Position numbers and translations under genes: made by a program. The notes below the pieces were generated by a model, which was not told the origin of the DNA, did not search any database, and saw nothing but the letters and a program-made list of their open reading frames with translations. A stretch of DNA of 64,000 nt, from positions 5,518,001 through 5,582,000 of the forward strand of contig NZ_CP130720.1 in assembly GCF_035984415.1 (NCBI RefSeq), given 5' to 3'. Origin of the DNA: Streptomyces sp. NBC_01296. GTDB lineage: Bacteria > Actinomycetota > Actinomycetes > Streptomycetales > Streptomycetaceae. How positions within the stretch are numbered: the first letter of the stretch is position 1; each line of letters opens with the position of its first letter. This document shows positions 50,358 to 57,757 of the stretch, piece by piece.

Positions 50358-51026
50358 TCAGTGCGGGCGGGACGCCGTGACCATCGGCTCCAGGTAGCGC
50401 AGCAGCACGGTCTTCAGCTCGGCGACGTACGCGGCCCGCTCGGCGCCCTCGCTCGCCAGGATCAGGTCGAGCGACGCCTTGAAGATGCCCAGGATCATGT
50501 TGGAGACGTGGGTGATCTCGTCGGGCGTGCCGTCCGGGCAGAAGCTGCGCAGGATGCCCTGGACCCGGGTCAGCAGCCCGGAGTGCAGCTCCTCGTGCTC
50601 CTGGGTGATGCCGGGGATGCCGGAGCCGTGCATGAGGGCCCAGAACGCCGGGTTCTCGCAGTTGAAGGCGATGACCGGGTCCAGGACGGCGTCGAGCAGC
50701 TCGGGCAGGGGCCGGTCCAGGTTCTCGGGGAGGAAGGTCTGGCCGTGCATCTCGTGGGCGCGCCGGAGCAGCTGGCCGCCCAGCTCGATCGCGATGGCCT
50801 CTTTGTTCGGGAAGAACTGGTAGAGCGTGCCCGGTGAGACCTCGGCCTCGCGGGCGATGGCGTTGGTGCTGGCCGCGGCGTAGCCGGTACGGCAGAACAC
50901 GCTGGCGGCCGCCGCCAGGAGCTGGGCGATCCGGCGCTCCCCGCGGGCCTGGCGCCGGGGTGCGGCGGCCTTCTTCGTGGCCTTCGGGGCCTTTGCGGCG
51001 GTTTCGGCCTGGGGCCTCTCCGGCAT
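50358..51026 (-). CDS. TetR/AcrR family regulator of the MMPL transporter
   Basis: The 222-residue regulator has a Lys/Ala-rich N-terminal tail (about 1-28), a TetR helix-turn-helix (RIAQLLAAAASVFCRTGYAA, then VSPGTLYQFFPNKEAIAIEL) and a ligand domain. It is divergent from a large MMPL transporter gene, and two similar inverted repeats lie between them. It likely represses both genes and is released by the transporter's substrate. ATG 51026 is chosen; longer frames would cross the operators. Confidence 0.88.
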   Translation of the reverse strand: MPERPQAETAAKAPKATKKAAAPRRQARGERRIAQLLAAAASVFCRTGYAAASTNAIAREAEVSPGTLYQFFPNKEAIAIELGGQLLRRAHEMHGQTFLPENLDRPLPELLDAVLDPVIAFNCENPAFWALMHGSGIPGITQEHEELHSGLLTRVQGILRSFCPDGTPDEITHVSNMILGIFKASLDLILASEGAERAAYVAELKTVLLRYLEPMVTASRPH

Positions 51027-51058
51027 GTCACGTCCTTTGCTTCCCGTGGGTGATTGAC

Positions 51059-51081
51059 AAACGCGAGAGGGCGCTCGCATT
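51059..51081. promoter_or_regulatory. Operator-like inverted repeat 1 (TetR/MMPL)
   Basis: AAACGCGAG and CTCGCATT form an inverted repeat around AGGGCG. The site is repeated about 29 bases away in a closely similar form. Confidence 0.7.
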
Positions 51082-51087
51082 CTTGGA

Positions 51088-51111
51088 AAACGCGAGCGAC
51101 TGCTCGTGTTT
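51088..51111. promoter_or_regulatory. Operator-like inverted repeat 2 (TetR/MMPL)
   Basis: AAACGCGAGC and GCTCGTGTTT flank GACT. The two sites are three helical turns apart and cover the promoter gap before the MMPL gene. Confidence 0.75.
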
Positions 51112-51157
51112 GCCAGTCTAAGTCGCCTGGCAATCACGGTGAAGGGGACACCGAGTC

Positions 51158-53470
51158 ATGTCCGAAGTCAAAAAACCGCCGTCGCCAGGGGAGAGCGGAC
51201 GGTGGACCCGGATCGTCACGGCCCGGCCCCGGCTCTCGCTGCTGCTCGCCCTCGTGGTCACGGCACTGGCCGTCCTCGCGGGCAGCGGCGTCGCCGACCG
51301 GATGGGCAGCGGCGGCTGGGAGGACCCGGACGCCCGGTCCACCTACGCCTCCAAGGTCCTCGAGCGCGAGTTCCCCGGCTCCCAGCCCAACCTGCTCCTG
51401 CTGGTGGACGCCGGGACCGGGGCCGGGGCCGGGGCCGGGGCCGGCGTGGGCGCGGGGTCGGCGTCGGGGGCGGCCGGCGTGGACGATCCCGCCGTCGCGG
51501 CCGAGGCCGAGCGGCTGACCGCGCAACTCGCCTCCGAGCAGGGGGTGGCCGGAGTCGGCTCGTACTGGCGCACGCACCTGCCCGCGCTGCGCTCCGAGGA
51601 CGGCAGGCAGGCCCTGATCGCCGCCCGGGTGCTCGGCGACGAGAAGACCCGCGCCGCGGTGCTGGAGCGGATCGCCCCGCGCTACCGGGGCGAGCACGGG
51701 CCGGTGCGCGTCTCCCTCGGGGGGCCGGTCGCCGTCCAGCGCGAGGTGACCACCACCATCCAGGAGGACCTGCTGCGCGCCGAGGTGATCGCCCTGCCGG
51801 TGACCCTCGTCCTGCTCATCATCGTCTTCGGCAGCGCCGTCGCCGCGCTGCTGCCGCTGGGCGTGGGCATCGTCGCCATCCTCGGCACCAACGCCGTGCT
51901 GCGCGGCCTCACCGAGTTCACCGACGTCTCCGTCTTCGCCCAGAACCTGACCACCGCGCTCGGGCTCGGACTCGCCATCGACTACGCCCTGTTCATCGTG
52001 CGGAGGTTCCGCGAGGAGCTCGCCGCCGGGCGGGATCCGGTGGCAGCCGTGGGGGCCACGCTGCGGACCGCCGGGCGCACGGTGCTGTTCTCGGCGCTGA
52101 CGGTGGCCGTCTCGCTTTCGGCGATGCTGTTCTTCCCGATGTACTTCCTGCGGTCCTTCGCCTACGCCGGGGTCGCGGTGGTCCTGCTCGCGGCGGCCGC
52201 GGCCCTGATCCTGCTGCCGGCGGCGCTGGTGCTGCTCGGGGAGCGGGTCAACTCCCTCGACCTGCGGCGGCTGTGGCGGCGGGGGCGCGCCGGGGCGGCC
52301 GCAGGGGCGCCGGGCGCGGATGCCGAGGCCGGCCGGGGCTGGGCGCGGGCGACCGCGCTGGTGATGCGCCGGGCCCCCGTGTTCGCCATCGCCACCACGG
52401 CGGGGCTGCTCCTGCTCGGACTGCCCTTCCTCGGGGTCAAGTTCGGCACCGTGGACGACCGGCAGCTGCCGAAGACGGCCTCGTCCCACCTGGTCCAGCA
52501 GCAGATCCGCGACGGCTTCCCGGGCAGCCCCGGCGCCGGGCTGACCGTGCTGGCCGAGGGCGCGGCAGGTCCCGCGGACCTGGCCGACTACCGGGACCGG
52601 CTGGCCGCCCTGCCCGGGGTGCGGGTGGACGGGCCGGTGAGCTCCGGGGCCCGGCCGGGGTACGCGTACTTCTCGGTGGTCACCGAGGGCGAGGCAGTGG
52701 GGCAGCGGGCCCAGGACCTCGTCGGCCAGGTGCGGGGGGTTGACGCCCCCTTCGACACCTCGGTGACAGGGCAGGCGGCGGTGCTCGTCGATGCCCAGAA
52801 GGCGATAGCGCAGAAGCTGCCGGCGGCCCTGGCCCTGGTGGTCCTGGCCACGCTGCTGCTGGTCTTCCTGCTCACCGGGAGCGTGCTGATACCCGTCCAG
52901 GCGGTATTGCTCAACGCGCTGAGCCTGACGGCGATGTTCGGGGCGGTGGTGTGGGTCTTCCAGGAGGGCAACCTGTCCGGACTGCTCTCCTTCACCTCCA
53001 CCGGGGACATCGAGACCACGCTGCCCGTCCTGATGTTCTGCATCGCCTTCGGACTCTCCATGGACTACGGGGTGTTCCTCATATCCCGCATCAAGGAGGA
53101 GTACGAGCGGACCGGGGACCACGAGGGGGCGGTGCGCACCGGACTCGTCCGCACGGGCGGGCTGATCACCGCGGCGGCCGTGATCCTGGCGGTGGTGATG
53201 GTGGCCATCGGCAGCTCCCGGGTGACCAACACCAAGATGCTGGGGCTCGGGATCGCGCTGGCCGTGCTGATGGACGCGCTGGTCGTACGGAGCCTCCTGG
53301 TTCCGGCGGTCATGAAGCTGACGGGGAAGGCCACCTGGTGGGCGCCGGGCCCGCTGCGGCGACTGCACGAGCGGTTCGGGCTGAGCGAGGGGGAGTCCGC
53401 GCCGGGACCGCTGCCGCAGGTGCCGGGGGAGGCGCCGGATCCGGACCGGATACCCGCGGGCAGCCGCTAG
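51158..53470 (+). CDS. MMPL family RND-type transporter
   Basis: The 770-residue protein has the two-half MMPL layout, with a first helix (about 24-42), an extracytoplasmic loop, and helices from about 205. Typical segments are ALGLGLAIDYALFIVRRFRE in half 1 and FGLSMDYGVFLISRIKEEYE in half 2; the Asp-Tyr pairs carry the proton relay. It exports lipids or hydrophobic compounds. In the first loop, residues about 87-103 form a Gly/Ala run (GAGAGAGAGVGAG) encoded by a DNA repeat. ATG 51158 is used; expression is probably controlled by the divergent TetR gene. Confidence 0.93.
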   Translation: MSEVKKPPSPGESGRWTRIVTARPRLSLLLALVVTALAVLAGSGVADRMGSGGWEDPDARSTYASKVLEREFPGSQPNLLLLVDAGTGAGAGAGAGVGAGSASGAAGVDDPAVAAEAERLTAQLASEQGVAGVGSYWRTHLPALRSEDGRQALIAARVLGDEKTRAAVLERIAPRYRGEHGPVRVSLGGPVAVQREVTTTIQEDLLRAEVIALPVTLVLLIIVFGSAVAALLPLGVGIVAILGTNAVLRGLTEFTDVSVFAQNLTTALGLGLAIDYALFIVRRFREELAAGRDPVAAVGATLRTAGRTVLFSALTVAVSLSAMLFFPMYFLRSFAYAGVAVVLLAAAAALILLPAALVLLGERVNSLDLRRLWRRGRAGAAAGAPGADAEAGRGWARATALVMRRAPVFAIATTAGLLLLGLPFLGVKFGTVDDRQLPKTASSHLVQQQIRDGFPGSPGAGLTVLAEGAAGPADLADYRDRLAALPGVRVDGPVSSGARPGYAYFSVVTEGEAVGQRAQDLVGQVRGVDAPFDTSVTGQAAVLVDAQKAIAQKLPAALALVVLATLLLVFLLTGSVLIPVQAVLLNALSLTAMFGAVVWVFQEGNLSGLLSFTSTGDIETTLPVLMFCIAFGLSMDYGVFLISRIKEEYERTGDHEGAVRTGLVRTGGLITAAAVILAVVMVAIGSSRVTNTKMLGLGIALAVLMDALVVRSLLVPAVMKLTGKATWWAPGPLRRLHERFGLSEGESAPGPLPQVPGEAPDPDRIPAGSR
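51417..51444 (+). repeat. CCGGGG hexanucleotide repeat inside the MMPL gene
   Basis: Four perfect CCGGGG units plus a partial fifth encode an Ala-Gly run in the first extracytoplasmic loop. Six-base units keep the frame if the count changes. Confidence 0.9.
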
Positions 53471-53475
53471 GGGGT

Positions 53476-53508
53476 GGGGGAGCCGCCGCGGCTGGGGGCG
53501 GCTCCCCC
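53476..53508. terminator. Terminator after the MMPL gene
   Basis: GGGGGAGCCGCC (53476-53487) pairs perfectly with GGCGGCTCCCCC (53497-53508). It lies between convergent genes. Confidence 0.88.
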
Positions 53509-53561
53509 GGCGGACGGGGCCCAGGCGGTCCCGTCCGCAGCCGGAGCTGCGAGCGTGGAGG

Positions 53562-53762
53562 TCAGTCCTCGCGGCGGCCCCGGTTGCCGGGGCGGCGGGC
53601 CACCCAGGTGCGGATCGTGTCGGCGTACCAGTAGGGCTTGCCGGCTTCCACGTGGTCGGGAGCGGGGAGCAGCCCGTGCTTGCGGTACGAGCGCACCGTG
53701 TCCGGCTGGACCCGGATGTGGGCGGCGATCTCCTTGTACGACCACAGCTGTCGGTCGCTCAT
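53562..53762 (-). CDS. Small helix-turn-helix DNA-binding protein
   Basis: The 66-residue protein is a lone winged-helix/MerR-like or excisionase-type domain. The helix-turn-helix is SYKEIAAHIRVQPDTVRSYR (about 8-27), followed by KHGLLPAPDHVEAGKPYWY and a basic tail. ATG 53762 has AAGGAGGTG 7 bases upstream, a strong site. There is no integrase or phage gene nearby. Targets are unknown. A near-palindrome lies about 170 bases upstream. Confidence 0.82.
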   Translation of the reverse strand: MSDRQLWSYKEIAAHIRVQPDTVRSYRKHGLLPAPDHVEAGKPYWYADTIRTWVARRPGNRGRRED

Positions 53763-53932
53763 CCACGACACCTCCTTGTCCACGCCGCGGGGCCGGCCTG
53801 GAAGCCGTCGGGGGAGCCGACGCGTGGACACAGACGATCAGTCAGGTTGTGCCCGGAGAACGACGGCGGGTGAAGGCGCGGGAGGGGCTGTTGAGTTGCT
53901 GTGACCGAAACCCTGCGTCATGCGGATATTCG

Positions 53933-53957
53933 TGACACAAGGGCGACGCCTGTGACA
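53933..53957. promoter_or_regulatory. 25-base near-palindrome upstream of the small HTH gene
   Basis: TGACACA-AGGGCGACGCC-TGTGACA is an imperfect inverted repeat whose core is also nearly symmetric. It lies between the iolG-like stop and the HTH gene. Its binding protein is unknown. Confidence 0.45.
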
Positions 53958-53965
53958 GATGCGGC

Positions 53966-54976
53966 TCAGCGGTACAGGGCCGGCCGTTCCACCAGCTCCA
54001 CCGGGGTCCGTACGCCGCTGTGCGCGGCAGTGAGCCCCGCTGCCGAGACCGCGGCCGCCGCGTAGCCGTCCCAGGCGTCGGGCCCGGCCACCCGGCCCTG
54101 CGCGGCCGCGGCCACCCAGCGCCGCAGCTGGCGGTCGTACGCATCGGCGAAGCGCACGGTGAAGTCCTGCACGATCTCCCCGTAGCTGCGGCCCGCGGAC
54201 CGGACGACCATCGACTGCCCCTCGCCGATCTGGGCGCTCCCCGCCTCGCCGACCGCCTCGCACCGGACCTCGTAGCCGAAGCCGCAGTTGACGAAGATCT
54301 CCACGTCCACGATCACCCCGCCCGAGGTCTCCAGCAGGACCAGCCGGGGATCGCGCAGCCCCTCGGGGGCCGCCGAGGTGGGCGTCGGAGAGAGCACGGA
54401 CACCGCCGTGATCTCCTGCCCGAGTAGCCAGCGCGCCGCGTCGACCTCGTGCACGACGGAGTCGCTGATCAGCATGTCGCTGGTGAAGAACGACGGCGAA
54501 GAGGCATTGCGGTGCCGGCAGTGCAGGAACAGCGGCCGGCCGATCCCGCCCGCGTCCAGCAGCTCCTTGAGCTGCTCGTACTCGGCGTCGAACCGCCGCA
54601 TGAACCCCACCTGCACCAGGCGCCGGCCCAGCCGCTGCTCCGCCTCCATCACCCGCAGCGCCCCCGCCGGATCCGGGGTCAGCGGCTTTTCGCACAGCAC
54701 CGGCAACTCCCGCTCCAGGGCCTGCAGGATCGCCTCCTCGTGGGCCGGCCCCGGGGAGGCGATCAGTACGGCCTGCACCCCCGGTGCTGCTATCGCGGCC
54801 GCCGGATCCGTGTGCGCGCTCGCGCCGTCCAGCGCCGCCGCGACCGCCTTGACCCGGTCGCCGTCCGGGTCGGCCACGGCCACCACCCGGGCCCCGCCCA
54901 CCGTCCGCCCGATCCGGCGGACGTGGTCGGCGCCCATCTTCCCCGTCCCGATGACGGCGATGCCCAGCGTGCTCAT
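53966..54976 (-). CDS. iolG: Gfo/Idh/MocA oxidoreductase, likely inositol 2-dehydrogenase
   Basis: IolG-type enzymes oxidise myo-inositol to scyllo-inosose with NAD. The 336-residue protein has a Rossmann N-domain (GIAVIGTGKMGADHVRRI, about 5-22) and the family EKPL motif (CEKPLTPD, about 94-101), then the C-terminal beta-sheet domain with DSVVHEVDAARWLLG. The context of iolB, iolC, iolD and mmsA supports inositol as substrate, though a related polyol is possible. It follows a TIM-barrel gene by 20 bases on the same strand. Confidence 0.85.
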   Translation of the reverse strand: MSTLGIAVIGTGKMGADHVRRIGRTVGGARVVAVADPDGDRVKAVAAALDGASAHTDPAAAIAAPGVQAVLIASPGPAHEEAILQALERELPVLCEKPLTPDPAGALRVMEAEQRLGRRLVQVGFMRRFDAEYEQLKELLDAGGIGRPLFLHCRHRNASSPSFFTSDMLISDSVVHEVDAARWLLGQEITAVSVLSPTPTSAAPEGLRDPRLVLLETSGGVIVDVEIFVNCGFGYEVRCEAVGEAGSAQIGEGQSMVVRSAGRSYGEIVQDFTVRFADAYDRQLRRWVAAAAQGRVAGPDAWDGYAAAAVSAAGLTAAHSGVRTPVELVERPALYR

Positions 54977-54996
54977 GTCGTTCTCCCTCCAGGGGG

Positions 54997-55911
54997 TCAG
55001 CGGGCGCCGCAGGAGCGCAGGTAGGCGCGGGTGCGGCGGGCGATCGGCAGCGGCCGGTCGGGCGGGCACGGGTACATGTCCTGCTCCACGATCGCGAAGA
55101 GGTCCACGCCGAGCCGCTGGGCGGCCGCGAGTACGGGCTCCAGTGCGGGCACCCCCGACGGCGGTTCGCACATCACCCCGCGGGCCACGGCCGGCCCGAA
55201 GGGCAGCTGCTCCGCGACGACTTCGGCGAGGATCCGCGGGTCGACCTGCTTGAGGTGGAGGTAGCCGATCCGCTCGGCGAAGGTCTCGACGGCCTGCACG
55301 CTGTCGCCGCCGCAGTAGGCGTAGTGCCCGGTGTCCAGGCACAGGGAGACCAGGTCCGGGTCGGTGGAGTCCAGGAAGCGGGCCACGTTGTCCGGGGTGT
55401 CGATGTGCGTGTCCGCATGCGGATGGACGACGATCCGCAGCCCGTACCGGTCCTGGACCTCCCGGCCCAGGCGCTCGGTCTGCGTGGTCAGTTCACGCCA
55501 TTGCGCGGGCGTGAGGGTGCGGTCCTCCAGCACCTCGCCGGTCTTGTCGTCCCGCCAGAACGAGGGAATGACGACGAGGTGGCGCGCGCCCATGGCCTGG
55601 GTGAGCGCCGCGATCCGCGACACGTGCTCCCAGGTGTCCGCCCAGACGGCGGGCCCGTGATGGAGTCCCGTGAAGACGGTGCCGGCGCTGACCCGCAGGC
55701 CCCGTGCGGCGGTCTCCTCGGCGAGGCGGGCGGGGTCGGTGGGGAGATAGCCGTACGGGCCGAGCTCGATCCACTCGTACCCGGAGTCGGCGACCTCGTC
55801 GAGGAATCGGTCCCACGGGGTCTGCAGCGGATCGTCGGGGAACCAGACACCCCAGGAGTCCGGAGCCGAACCGATGCGGATACGGGTCAACGCGGGCGGG
55901 GAGGACGTCAT
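54997..55911 (-). CDS. TIM-barrel sugar isomerase/epimerase, inosose dehydratase-like
   Basis: The 304-residue AP-endonuclease-2-like barrel carries the stretches IRIGSAPDSWGVWFPDD near the N-terminus, VVHPHADTHID and SLCLDTGHYAYCGGD (about 195-209), all expected for metal-dependent IolE/IolI-type enzymes. In the inositol pathway IolE dehydrates scyllo-inosose, which fits here, but IolI (isomerase) or IolH are alternatives. ATG 55911 has AAGGTGG upstream. Its start is only 41 bases from the divergent iolC start. Confidence 0.8.
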   Translation of the reverse strand: MTSSPPALTRIRIGSAPDSWGVWFPDDPLQTPWDRFLDEVADSGYEWIELGPYGYLPTDPARLAEETAARGLRVSAGTVFTGLHHGPAVWADTWEHVSRIAALTQAMGARHLVVIPSFWRDDKTGEVLEDRTLTPAQWRELTTQTERLGREVQDRYGLRIVVHPHADTHIDTPDNVARFLDSTDPDLVSLCLDTGHYAYCGGDSVQAVETFAERIGYLHLKQVDPRILAEVVAEQLPFGPAVARGVMCEPPSGVPALEPVLAAAQRLGVDLFAIVEQDMYPCPPDRPLPIARRTRAYLRSCGAR

Positions 55912-55952
55912 GACGGCCACCTTAGGGTGCAAGACGAGTGGGAGGACTGTCT

Positions 55953-56903
55953 GTGACCACCACGGACGATGTCGCGTTCGACCTGATCACGATGGGGCGC
56001 ATCGGGGTGGATCTCTACCCGCTGAAAACGGGCGTACCGCTGGCGGAGGCGGACACCTTCGGGAAGTTCCTGGGCGGCTCGCCCACCAACGTCGCCGTCG
56101 CGGCGGCCCGGCTGGGCCGCCGGGTGGCGGTGATCACCAAGACCGGATCGGATCCCTTCGGCGCCTATCTGCGGGCCGAGCTGCGCGGGTTCGGCGTGGA
56201 CGACCGGTGGGTGGGGGAGGAGGCGCGCTACCCGACCCCGCTCACGTTCTGCGAGATCTTCCCGCCGGACGATTTCCCCCTCTACTTCTACCGGCTGCCG
56301 AAGGCCCCCGACCTGGAGATCGAACCGGCGGAGCTGGACCTGGCGGCGGTACGGGCCGCACGGGTGTTCTGGATGACGGGGACCGGCCTGAGCGCGCAGC
56401 CGAGCCGGTCCGCCACCCTGGCCGCGCTGGAAGCCCGCGCGAAGTCCGGGATCACGGTCTTCGACCTCGACTGGAGGCCGATGCTGTGGGAGGACGAGCC
56501 GAAGGACGCGTACGCGCAGGCGCTGGGCCTCGCCACGGTGGCGGTCGGCAACGCGCAGGAGTGCGCCATCGCGACGGGCGAGTCCGAACCGCATGCGGCT
56601 GCGCGGGCGCTGCTGGCGGCGGGGGTCGAACTGGCCGTGGTGAAACGGGGGCCGGACGGGGTACTGGCGATGCGGCGGGACGGAACGGTGGCCCAGGCGG
56701 CGCCGGTGCCGGTGGAGGTGGTGAACGGGCTGGGCGCGGGGGACGCGTTCGGCGGGGCGCTGTGCCACGGACTGCTGGCGGGCTGGGATCTGGAGCGGGT
56801 GCTCCGCTTCGCCAACGCGGCGGGGGCGATCGTGGCTTCGCGACTGGCGTGCTCGGCGGCGATGCCGTACGCGAAGGAAGTGGAGGAGGTGCTGGAGCCG
56901 TGA
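55953..56903 (+). CDS. iolC: 5-dehydro-2-deoxygluconokinase
   Basis: IolC phosphorylates 2-deoxy-5-keto-gluconate. The 316-residue PfkB-family kinase has GGSPTNVAVAAARLGRRVAV (about 41-60) and the catalytic NGLGAGDAFGGAL (about 258-270). The GTG at 55953 has GGGAGGA upstream; an earlier GTG at 55938 is less likely. Its stop overlaps the iolB start (GTGA), so iolC-iolB-iolD are translated together. Confidence 0.92.
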   Translation: MTTTDDVAFDLITMGRIGVDLYPLKTGVPLAEADTFGKFLGGSPTNVAVAAARLGRRVAVITKTGSDPFGAYLRAELRGFGVDDRWVGEEARYPTPLTFCEIFPPDDFPLYFYRLPKAPDLEIEPAELDLAAVRAARVFWMTGTGLSAQPSRSATLAALEARAKSGITVFDLDWRPMLWEDEPKDAYAQALGLATVAVGNAQECAIATGESEPHAAARALLAAGVELAVVKRGPDGVLAMRRDGTVAQAAPVPVEVVNGLGAGDAFGGALCHGLLAGWDLERVLRFANAAGAIVASRLACSAAMPYAKEVEEVLEP

Positions 56904-57757
56904 CCGTGACCGCGTCGCACGAGATGGAGTTCACCGCGCTGCGGGTGCTGGAGCTTGCACCCGGCGAGAGGTATGCGCACGCGTGCGGGGACCACGAGTG
57001 GATCGTCCTCCCGCTGGCCGGGGGGTGCACGGTCCGCTGCGCGGAGCCGAGGGGCCCCGCAGGGACCGGGTCGCAGGTGTTCGAACTCCGGGGGCGGGAG
57101 AGCGTGTTCAGCGGGCTGAGCGACTTCGCGTACCTGCCCCGGGACGGGGAAGCGGAGATCGGGTCCGTCGCCGGAGGGCGGTTCGCGCTCGTCGGGGCGC
57201 GGTGCGAGAACGTGCTGCCCGCCCGGTACGGGGCTGCCCGGGGTGTCCCCGTCGAGATCCGCGGCGCAGCCCACTGCACGCGCCAGGTCAACAACTTCGC
57301 CGCCGCCGGCGTCTTCGACTGCGACCGCCTCATCGCCGTCGAGGTCCTCACCCCCGGCGGGAACTGGTCCTCGTACCCGCCCCACAAGCACGACGAGTTC
57401 CACCCCGGCCACGAGTCCCGCCTCGAGGAGATCTACTACTTCGAGATCGCCCCGCACGGGGACACCCCCGGCCTCGGCTACCAGCGTGTCACCCCCTCCC
57501 CGGCGGGGAAGACCGACATCCTCACGGAGGTGAGGACCGGCGACGCGGTGCTCATCCCGGACGGCTGGCACGGCCCGTCCATCGCCGCTCCCGGGCACGA
57601 CATGTACTACCTCAACGTCATGGCCGGGCCCCCGGGCCCGCCCCGGGAGTGGCTGATCCGGGACCACCCCGACCACGACTGGATCCGGGACACCTGGCCC
57701 GGCCAGGACACCGACCCCCGGCTGCCCTTCTACCGAGCGGAGGACGAGACCCGATGA
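56900..57757 (+). CDS. iolB: 5-deoxy-glucuronate isomerase
   Basis: IolB isomerises 5-deoxy-glucuronate to 2-deoxy-5-keto-gluconate. The 285-residue double-cupin protein has a metal site around SYPPHKHDEFHPGHESRLEE (about 155-174) and the C-terminal GHDMYYLNVMAG. The GTG at 56900 overlaps the iolC stop; GTG at 56906 is an alternative. Its own stop overlaps the iolD ATG by 4 bases. Confidence 0.93.
   Translation: MTVTASHEMEFTALRVLELAPGERYAHACGDHEWIVLPLAGGCTVRCAEPRGPAGTGSQVFELRGRESVFSGLSDFAYLPRDGEAEIGSVAGGRFALVGARCENVLPARYGAARGVPVEIRGAAHCTRQVNNFAAAGVFDCDRLIAVEVLTPGGNWSSYPPHKHDEFHPGHESRLEEIYYFEIAPHGDTPGLGYQRVTPSPAGKTDILTEVRTGDAVLIPDGWHGPSIAAPGHDMYYLNVMAGPPGPPREWLIRDHPDHDWIRDTWPGQDTDPRLPFYRAEDETR

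Noticed and set aside
51400..51450. GC repeat as a CRISPR or mobile-element mark
   Set aside because: The six-base units are in frame within a well-conserved transporter gene and have no spacer structure.
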